From positions 3,906,001 to 3,970,000 of the forward strand of contig JAHQIY010000004.1 in NCBI GenBank assembly GCA_019054805.1: DNA of 64,000 nucleotides, read 5' to 3'. The position numbers and the translations under genes were made by a program. Positions 56,901 through 64,000 of this stretch are shown here, one piece after another; within the stretch, counting starts at the first letter, position 1; each line of letters opens with the position of its first letter. This DNA comes from Brachionus manjavacas (taxonomy: Eukaryota > Rotifera > Eurotatoria > Ploima > Brachionidae). The notes beneath the pieces are model-generated. The model was not told the origin of the DNA. It ran no database searches and saw only the letters and a list, made by a program, of their open reading frames with translations.

Positions 56901-59900
56901 TTAAAGTTGATTATCTAAAGCTTTAAAATTCAAGTTGAAATTTGGTCCAGACGAAAGGACCCTTTGTTGAATGGTTTTTTTGAAAATATTTGACTTGATT
57001 CTGTTGCGTATTTTGGTCTCTTCAAGTTTTTGTTTAAGCTTTTTTTGCTGAACCTCCGGTAATTTCTGGTATTTTTTCTTCGTTTGCTCAACGATTTCTT
57101 GCGATGACATAACATGCCGGTTTTTGGTAAACATTGCTTTATCTATAGTGAAGTAATTTATTTTCTTTTCTTTATCTTCAAATGCTTCATTTTGTCGTTG
57201 CCTAATATTTTTGACACTATTGGTAAATTTTGCATTTAATTGTTCCAATGTATCAATTTTAAGTTCTTTTGCCACTTGGCGTCTTGCAGCCTTAATTTTT
57301 ATTTCTTTGACTCTGTCTCTCGATTTTTTCAGAAAATCGTATTTATAAATCTGAAAGGCGTCTTGTAAACCAAATTTTTTTTCAAAAACTTCTTCATTTT
57401 TGTTCTCAAGTTTAATTTCAAAAATTTCAGGTTTTTTTTCTTTGACGACGACTGATTTTTGAGCCTGGACCGCCTGTTTAACTGGCTGTATTGGACAAAA
57501 CCAAGAGGAAATTTTAGCCTTGTCATGAGACAACTTCTCGACATTTCTTTCCGAACTAGATTCCGAAGACTCAATTCCTGATTCCTGGTGAGCTTGATTG
57601 TGATCATCACCATTTTCTGATTCTTCTTCAATAGAAGATTCGTTGTATGATGTCTGATTTTCAATCTGTGATTGTGAAGTTTCATTTAGACTTTTGTTAA
57701 AATTTTTTTCTAAATCATTTTTGTCATTTGTTTCTGCTTCATGGTCGTTGGTCGAATTTTTTCTATCAATGTAAGTTTGGTATGTGTTCGCGTACATTGA
57801 GTCTCTCGGGTCCATTTTTAAAATTTTCTGAAGCCTTTCTATTTGAATTTTTTCTAATTTGACTAACTTTTCCAATTCTTTGATTCTTTTTTCGTGCTTT
57901 TTCTTTTGCTGTTCTATCAATTTTTTCGATATTAAATTTTGACTCTTGTTCTTCTCCATTTCATGGCAAAAATTTTCATTATTTTCCTCATTATTACATT
58001 GCTCAGGTTCTATGCTTTCGATAATGACTTTAGCTGGATTTTTGACGAAATTCTCTAGTTTCTTTTTCAAATGTTTATCTGATGATTTTTTATTTTTTTC
58101 ACTTTTTAGCGTATTTTTATCTTCAGTGTAATCTGAGTGAAACCTTAAAAAAAATTAAAATTTAATGAAAAACTGTACTTCCATTCTTTTATTAAAAAAA
58201 CCTTAAATTTATGCAAAAAAATTAAATATTGAATATCTAATATTTTTCATTCAGATTAAAACTATTAGTTTTTAATAAAGATTAGGTTATGGCTTGATTT
58301 TTAAATTTTGATTTGAAATATTTGATTTAGAAGTTAAAATTTATCATTTTTTTTTCAATTTCAAGGCTAATCAATAGGCTAGTGCCCTTGTCTAATAGAC
58401 TGATTAACACTTCATTTATTTATTTAATTGTATTAAAAAAAAAGTTAATTTCTTTAAAAAAAAATAAAATAATAGTTTTGATTAATTAATTAGCTTTTGT
58501 TTTTCAAACACTTTATCAATTTCTTAAAATCTTTTTTTTGGAAAAGTTAAAAAATAAATAACGAAATAAAAAAGTTAACTTTATTTCATTTTTTCACTTG
58601 ATTTAATCGACTACTATTAAAACTGAAGGACCCAAAAAAGTAACTAACTAAAAAGCCAGCATAAAATGAAACAGTCAATGAGGAAATTACTTGTTCACCT
58701 CTTAAAAAAAGAGGGCTAAAAAAAAAAGATTCATCAATCAAAGCTTAAAATATTGATTTCGAATATACCGAGTTTTTTAAAGATTTCAGGCATAATTATA
58801 AATTTTAAATTTAACTTCAAATATATCCATAATGTTAAAATATTTAAATAACAGTCTGTAAAATACTGGTGCGCTCAGCATTCACAGCAATGCTTAAGAT
58901 CAAAATGATTCCAGCAAACAATGTGACCTGTTTGCTCTGAAAGCTTCCGATGTTAATCTAAAATATTGATATTCATTGCTTAGACTTAATAAAAGATAAC
59001 TTTAAGAAATTCAATACTTTATCAATTAATTCTTCTTTAAAATTAAGAAAAAATTTTTTTTGCTCTCAAAGATTAATATTGTAAAATTCATTTTTTTACC
59101 ATTAAATTCTTAAATTTATCTAAAATTTAAATTTTTTTTTGAATTTTATTCAATATTTTACCCCGCACTTAAAATTATTACTTTATTTTAAGTTATGATT
59201 AAATTAAATAATAGTTGTTTTATTTTTGAAAACTTATTCATACACCGTCATAGGAAGCTTAAATTTTTTTCTAATTTTGATTTTCTTTGTTTTCATGCGC
59301 GTCATTGAATCAAATTTTCCGGAAATAAATACCGTTTTTTACAAGATTTTTGGGATTTTAAAAATGCGTTTAAATGCAATTTCAGGTTTCTAAATGTAAA
59401 AACTAAAGTTTCATTGCTTTTAAATGTGTAAGTATTTCGAAATTGTGAAATTTAATAAATATTTTCAATAAAAAACTATAAAAAATGAATAAACAATTCT
59501 TGCTCAAATTCATGTTTAAATACTTGTTCTGCAAGTAAAAAAAATACAACAAAAATTTTGTTTTAACAAATGTTAAATGAAATTCTTCGAAATTGTACAT
59601 TATTAAAAGATTTGAAATATAATTAATTTGCAGAGTTCTTGAAAAATTTAGCATAAAGACGAGCAAAAGTATTTTCTTTTAATTTGGAAATATTAAGCTC
59701 AATCAACAGGCTAATGTCCTTGTCATGAAATACCAATCAATATTTCATTTAATAAATTTTTTGTAAAATAATTACTACAAATCAAAACCAATAATTAATT
59801 TTTATGAAATCATTTTAAAAAGTAAAAAAATGGATTAAAATACCAATTGATGAATTTACAGAGTTCTAAATTTAGCTCGTATTTTTAATATCGCAAATTA

Positions 59901-62792
59901 GAATGAAATTTCACTAAGCTTATATGGTCCATACCTGAAAGCCATACCTGAATAAATATAAATATTAAATGCTTTTAATATAAAACGTTAATTGGGATTT
60001 CTACAAGAGATTTTTAATGAGCAAATTCAGTCAAAGATTGTTGTTGGCTTTAGCTCAATGTTAAGTGTCTGGACTCGTCAATGTAGTCTCCAGACTCTGG
60101 AGACTACATTGACGAGCTAAATCAGTATAAGGAGAACGAAAAATAAAGAAAAATAAAGAGAACTCTTAGCGAACTTGAAATAAAAGAGTTTTAAAAATGA
60201 CCGGATTATTGCGACAGTTAAGAAATTCTTTGAAAGACAGGATGAAAATTCCAGAGCTGTTATTCAAAGTCTTAAAATTTTCTTAGTTTTTATTAATTAT
60301 TCTAAGCAAACTTGCATTTTTTAAATTATTTGTAAGAATGTTTTTTTATGTAAAAACATTTTTACACACTGTTAATTTTTATCACTTTCTTGAATAGTGA
60401 ACCGTGTTTGTGGCCTGTAAATCGGCTTTTGCTCAAATAAATAAAATAAAATAGATATAGTTTATTTTTGTTACTAAGACTTTAATATCATAATTTTTTA
60501 TTATGACGGAGCATTATCTCGATATTGATAAATACAGTACATTTTTAAACAAAGTTAACAGGCTGCTTAAGCGGTTTTAAAGCCGCTCATAAACACTGCT
60601 TAAATCGTTCATAAACATTGTTAACTTTGTTTAGAGATGTACTGTAAATAAGTGCAAGGGTTTACGGTAATAATCCAGAAAATTTTGTTTTTTAAATTAA
60701 CTGAATATTTAATAGAAATATAATAATCGTTCATCAATTTAATATATATTCTCTTTTTCAAAACAAGAAAATTAAAATTTCTATTTGGCTCAAACTTAAT
60801 TTAAAATAATAATACAGTGCGGGAAATTAACTTGTCACATTATATCATATGATATATATATTTGATATAAATAATATCAGGAAAAAAATTTTTTAGAAAT
60901 TTTTACATATAAAAGTTCAAATTTTAATTCACCTGATATTAACTTATATCAAATGAAAATAGCTGATATCATATGATATGAAGTGACAAGTTAATTTCCC
61001 GCACTGTATTATTATTTTGAATTAAGTTTGAGCCAAATAGAAATTTTAATTTACTTGGTTTGAAAAAGAGAATATATATTAAATTGATGAACGATTATTA
61101 TATTTCTATTAAATATTCAGTTAATTTAAAAAACAAAATTTAATTTATTATTTTTTTCAAACCAATTAAATTAAAAATTTTTATATGGCTCAAATTAGAA
61201 ATTTTCAAACTTTATTTAAAATAAATAATAAATTAAGATTCAAAATTTAGATGATCTATCATGTATTTTACTTAATGAGAATTTTTTTCGAAATATTTTT
61301 TAAAGAAATTTACCTTTGATAAACATCATTTAGATCACTTGGAACACAAGATAGATCGCCTTCGAGCTCGAATTCATGTCTTAACTTTTTGACTAATTCA
61401 TGCACTGGAACATCTCTAAGAGGCAAATAAGGCACTGAGTTGGACGTATTGCTAGGTGCAATAGTAGAGGTCGACTCGTTCAAATTTTTTTGTGAAGAAT
61501 ATTTTTTGTCAGCCGGAATTTCCCAACAAACAGCCTCGGGATTTAGCTCTAAATCAACGATTTGGGACTTTAAGTCTTCTTTTAAATTTTTTTTAATTAA
61601 TTTTTTCAGCTTCTTGTCCATTTGCTTCAATTGATTGTCGTCCAAAGACTCGTCTTTAATCGGCTCAGGCACATTTATTCTGACATCTTTTTTCCTTCGA
61701 GTGTAAATGCCCTCTTTGCCAATTTCAACGCCCGGTCTAGAGCCGTAAACTTCTGACGGAAAGATAGGACCCTTTGCGTAATCCGAGAACAAATGCTCGG
61801 ACTCAATTGTTTCGTTAAGAATTGAATTTTCCTTGAACTCTTCAGTGTTCTTTTTTATTTTGAACGAGTACAAATTCATGAAATCATTGTCGAATTTCAC
61901 TTCGGGCTTTTGCCAAGAGTTGGTATCAGAAAATTTTTTGCTCTCGTCTATTTGAACATTTTTGCTGGAAAGGTATTTTTTGGTCAAAGGAGAAATGCAC
62001 TCTTTTCGGTGACTGTTACTTTGGTAATAGATAAGATCGGGGTCGTTTTCAAAGGCAGACTTGGCTGTGTCTCGCTTCACTGGTGTTGATTCCAATTTTT
62101 GGTCATGCCTAAAGCTATCTGCCGAATTGAGGCCATAGCGGAAGTCTGAATAGCGCTGTGTGTCCCATTGGTAGTCCGAATTGAAGTTTTTGTTTGATTC
62201 TTTCAAAAAGTTGCGGCATGAATCGAAAGAATCGTACACTACTTCAACAGGCTTTCGGTATCTGGGCGAATTTTTGCACAGAGAATAAAAATCCTCTCTA
62301 AATTTGTATTTTTCGTAAGCATTCAATTCTCCATTTATACTTGGTTCAACAAAAGCCCTGGATTGATTTATGTCTCTGTTAACATCAAAGCCAAAATCGA
62401 TTGATTCACACTTTTGAACTGCGGAAAATTCAGGAAATTCTGATGCATTTCTAAACTCGCATTTTTCTTTTAGTTCATCACAGGGCTCTTCGACAGACTG
62501 AAGTAATTCTGATTTATCTTTGTCCATATTAAGAGACGGCAGATCTTGGTAGCTGGTGTTGGTCGAAGAGCTGCGAGAATTTTCTTCCAAAAACATGTTC
62601 ATTCCGTTCTCTTTTATCTCCATATTTTCCTCGTTTTGCTCTATTAATTCCGAGTTTTCTAGTTCATTTTTATCAAAATCCTTTAGGAAAAGAAACATTT
62701 TATTGGAATTCTTTACGGGAACTGTGCATACTCACGTTAGATAGGTTCTTAAACTCGCTGACAACATCTGAAACTGTATTATTGTTTTCCAT
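56901..62792 (-). CDS. ALMS-motif centrosomal/basal-body protein (ALMS1/CEP295-like)
   Basis: Three exons (62792-62736, 62680-61314, 58143-56901) join in frame to 888 residues. The C-terminal 130 residues are an ALMS motif: MSSQEIVEQTKKKYQKLPEV, then QQKKLKQKLEETKIRNRIKS and NIFKKTIQQ parallel the conserved pattern R-x-Y-x-x-L-P-E-V, then K-K, R-x-R-x-x-x-F-K-K of ALMS1, C10orf90 and CEP295. That motif localises proteins to centrioles and ciliary bases. Upstream, FQIYKYDFLKKSRDRVKEIK fits the start of the same domain. The remainder is charged, low-complexity and coiled-coil-prone (KKHEKRIKELEKLVKLEKIQ), with a Glu/Ser-rich linker. Exon 1 encodes only MENNNTVSDVVSEFKNLSN. Intron 2 is 3,170 bp and full of palindromic repeats. 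Assignment to ALMS1 versus CEP295 is not possible. WDR54 lies head to head 442 bp away. Confidence 0.82.
58366..59760. repeat. Diverged direct duplication in ALMS-gene intron 2
   Basis: Two blocks of about 65 bp, at 58366-58430 and 59694-59760, share ctaatcaataggctagtg / tcaatcaacaggctaatg, then ccttgtc, then an aacacttcattta-like end. They are in the same orientation 1.3 kb apart. This may be an old segmental duplication or two copies of a short repeat. Confidence 0.5.
58586..58957 (-). CDS. Possible nested gene: small two-TM protein (partial)
   Basis: Two minus-strand blocks inside ALMS-gene intron 2 join through a 168-bp intron with canonical ends: 58957-58867 (after tattttag) and 58698-58586. 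Joined they read INIGSFQSKQVTLFAGIILI, then LSIAVNAERTSEQVISSLTV, then SFYAGFLVSYFFGSFSFNSS, RLNQVKK and a stop. Both halves form a clear membrane helix, linked by a short charged loop, with a basic C-terminus, as in small ER or organellar membrane proteins. An upstream exon with the start codon is needed; a candidate with ATG lies at about 59,310-59,225 but is not certain. The family is not recognised. It could also be a chance frame, but frame continuity across the splice and the codon-like composition argue against that. Confidence 0.45.
60074..60116. repeat. Perfect 20-bp-arm palindrome
   Basis: The sequence ctcgtcaatgtagtctccag, a 3-nt loop (act), and the exact reverse complement of the first arm lie inside ALMS-gene intron 2. 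It is more G/C-rich than its surroundings. It could be a hairpin-forming RNA element or the footprint of a foldback event. Confidence 0.85.
60533..60646. mobile_element. 114-bp Tc1/mariner-type MITE
   Basis: The unit is flanked by TA on both sides and has 26-bp terminal inverted repeats differing at two positions, starting CAGTACATTTTTAAACAAAG on the left and CAGTACATCTCTAAACAAAG on the right (reverse complement). The interior has short repeats (gctcataaacactgcttaaa / gttcataaaca). TA duplication and CAGT tips are typical for Tc1/mariner MITEs. Confidence 0.85.
60680..61141. repeat. 462-bp near-symmetric palindrome
   Basis: The outer arms (60680-60812 and 61009-61141) are near-exact reverse complements, from aaattttgttttttaaatta to the antisense of ctatttggctcaaactta. 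Between them sits a smaller TA-bounded inverted-repeat element (60813-61008). A third, diverged copy of the inner part of the left arm follows in direct orientation at about 61,157-61,228 (ttatatggctcaaa). The whole unit lies in ALMS-gene intron 2. Confidence 0.85.
60813..61008. mobile_element. 196-bp TA-flanked MITE at the palindrome centre
   Basis: Tips read TACAGTGCGGGAAATTAACT and, at the right, TTCCCGCACTGTA on the same strand. TIRs extend at least 24 bp (through cttgtcac) and then into tatcatatgata words. TA at each end and CAGT tips again point to a Tc1/mariner-type origin. Confidence 0.8.
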
Positions 62793-63234
62793 TTTTGCTT
62801 TTTAAAAAGAAACCCTCAAATTTAAATTTAATTTTTAAAAAAAAATTCAAATCGTCTGCAAGTCCGTAGAAATATTTAGAGCAATCGAATAATTTTGTTG
62901 CTAGGGTCACTAGAATTTTTTTTTAATTGCTATCCATTTTAATTAAAGACAAATAATTTAAGATTTCTAGTTAAAAAATAAATTGACTCTGGATTAATGG
63001 AAAAAATGGCTGCAAATAATCTAGATATTTAGTCTTATTAAATAATTTGAAATTTATAATCTTTTTTTAAAATAAAAATCACAAAAAATAAGTATCTTAT
63101 TTTGTAGCCTTGATATTAAAGATGGGCTTATTAACATTTTAAATGCGTTGTCATTGGAAACTGTTGAATTTATAGATTTTCGAAGAAAAAAATCTTATTT
63201 AAATTATAAATTTCTGAACAATAATTGAAGAAAA
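62793..63234. promoter_or_regulatory. Bidirectional intergenic promoter region, ALMS-gene/WDR54
   Basis: The start codons of two divergently transcribed genes are 442 bp apart, so this interval must carry both promoters. No TATA box or X-box-type motif could be confidently identified by eye. The role is inferred from position only. Confidence 0.5.
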
Positions 63235-63954
63235 ATGTATACGAATGCCTATTCAATACCTTTAAAAGGAAGCATATCGGCCAAATCTGACAATATGTCA
63301 ATGCTTGTCCGAGACTCGGCGCATTACTATGCCGTAATCGGGAGCTATGCAGTTCATTTGGTATCTTTAAATTTTTTAAATTTTCTAATTCTTACGACTT
63401 CATTTAATTTCACTTAAAAGACTATTATGAAAGGCGACAAAGCTATTAAAGAGCTTAGTATAAAGCCATCTTTGGGCGAAAAAAAAATACCATTTCAATT
63501 ATCGGATGCCAAGTTTGTCACTCTCAAAGAAAGAGTTGTTCTAGTTATTTTATCAAATAAAAATATATTTGTAATTTTTTTATTTTTTTATTTGAATTAA
63601 TAAGCTAATATTGATTTAGTTTTATGATGACGAAGGGTCGACTATGTTGTATTGTTATGAGTTAAAAGATGATGCCATAAATCCATGTTCAGTTACTGGT
63701 TTAAGTCCAAATTTAGTGGCTGTTGGTACTTCACTGGGTTCAGTTTTACTTTTTGAAGTTCCCCCCAAGGGAGACAAAATCTTCTTTTTGACTGAGATAA
63801 AAGATAAATCTATACAAGGAAGTGTAACTTCTATCACAGTTGATAAAAAAGGACATGTTCTATGTGTAGGTGACTCGACTGGAAATTGTTCAGTGTTTGA
63901 CTGCCACGAAAATCAAAATTTAAAATTGAAAAATTCCTTTAATGAAAGTCAAAA
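63235..63954 (+). CDS. WDR54: WDR54 homologue, 5' part (runs off the window)
   Basis: Three exons are visible (63235-63360, 63421-63570, 63620 to about 63954 with a donor caaaa|gtaata); the rest lies beyond 64000. WDR54 is a WD40-repeat (beta-propeller) protein. The N-terminus SIPLKGSISAKSDNMSMLVR matches the vertebrate start (SIPLRGSAAALCNNLSVLQ). ERVVLVILSNKNIFFYDDEG parallels FRVLLVLTSHRGIQMYESNG, and NLVAVGTSLGSVLLFEVPPK followed by GDKI parallels HFICVGTWSGRVLVFDIPAK followed by GPNI. VLCVGDSTGNCSVFDC is the next WD strand. The first ATG at 63235 fits the family start. It is head to head with the ALMS-motif gene. Confidence 0.85.
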
Positions 63955-64000
63955 GTAATAATTTTAATAAATAGAGCAATTAAACCCTTTAACTACCAGA

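Noticed and set aside
60160-60290. Short plus-strand frames near aaaatgaccggattattgcg
   Set aside because: Frames are 30 codons or shorter, change phase and lack splice support; probably decayed repeat sequence in the ALMS-gene intron.
60655-60670. gggtttacggtaa as an end of the 38030 hairpin family
   Set aside because: Similarity stops after about ten bases; no arm sequence accompanies it.

Overview
The window looks like nuclear DNA of a small-genome invertebrate animal. It is extremely AT-rich. Most introns are about 40-70 bp with ordinary GT...AG ends. Its host genes include animal families: a vesicular monoamine transporter (SLC18), an ALMS-motif centrosomal protein, WDR54, a FUS/TAF15-type RNA-binding protein and a Cdc42-like GTPase. 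Two adjacent genes are intronless and of bacterial type. This combination recalls monogonont rotifers such as Brachionus, but that assignment is inference and was not tested by search.

Layout. 1-8 kb: gene-poor, with an inverted-repeat-bounded block, a 350-bp MITE with 9-bp target duplications and an orphan SWIM-like ORF. 8.8-16.3 kb: a LINE cluster made of one almost complete two-ORF element followed by two decayed CR1-like copies. 17.0-17.4 kb: a GC-richer block that may be an LTR-element remnant. 17.8-22.8 kb: two intronless minus-strand genes, a secreted CocE/NonD-type hydrolase and an MGT-family glycosyltransferase. 24.8-28.2 kb: a minus-strand LINE split by a hAT-like insertion, then a MULE-type DNA transposon with long TIRs and 9-bp target duplications. 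28.7-30.1 kb: the FUS/TAF15-like gene (minus). 31.6-32.2 kb: two transposase 3' ends head to head. 36.4-37.5 kb: a multipass membrane protein with a TspO-like motif. 38.0-40.8 kb: a 466-bp hairpin element, then a decayed copy of the same kind of LINE as at 9-13 kb. 42.0-46.9 kb: a compact cluster with a Cdc42-like GTPase (+), PAM16 (-) and a GH29 alpha-L-fucosidase (-). 49.3-52.1 kb: the ten-exon SLC18 transporter (-). 55.5-56.4 kb: two LINE tails. 56.9-62.8 kb: the ALMS-motif gene (-), whose 3.2-kb intron is packed with palindromic elements and may host a small nested membrane-protein gene. 63.2 kb to the end: WDR54 (+), head to head with the ALMS gene and running off the window.

The host genes do not form one pathway. 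PAM16 acts in mitochondrial import, the Cdc42-like protein in cytoskeletal signalling, the fucosidase in glycan turnover and the SLC18 protein in amine storage. The ALMS-motif protein belongs to the centriole and cilium base, and shares a roughly 440-bp intergenic promoter region with WDR54. The most informative material is the mobile DNA: at least four structural classes of element can be bounded from sequence alone by TIRs and target-site duplications, including one element nested in another and one palindrome with a TA-bounded element at its exact centre. All exon structures were read by eye from splice signals, reading-frame continuity and remembered family sequences.
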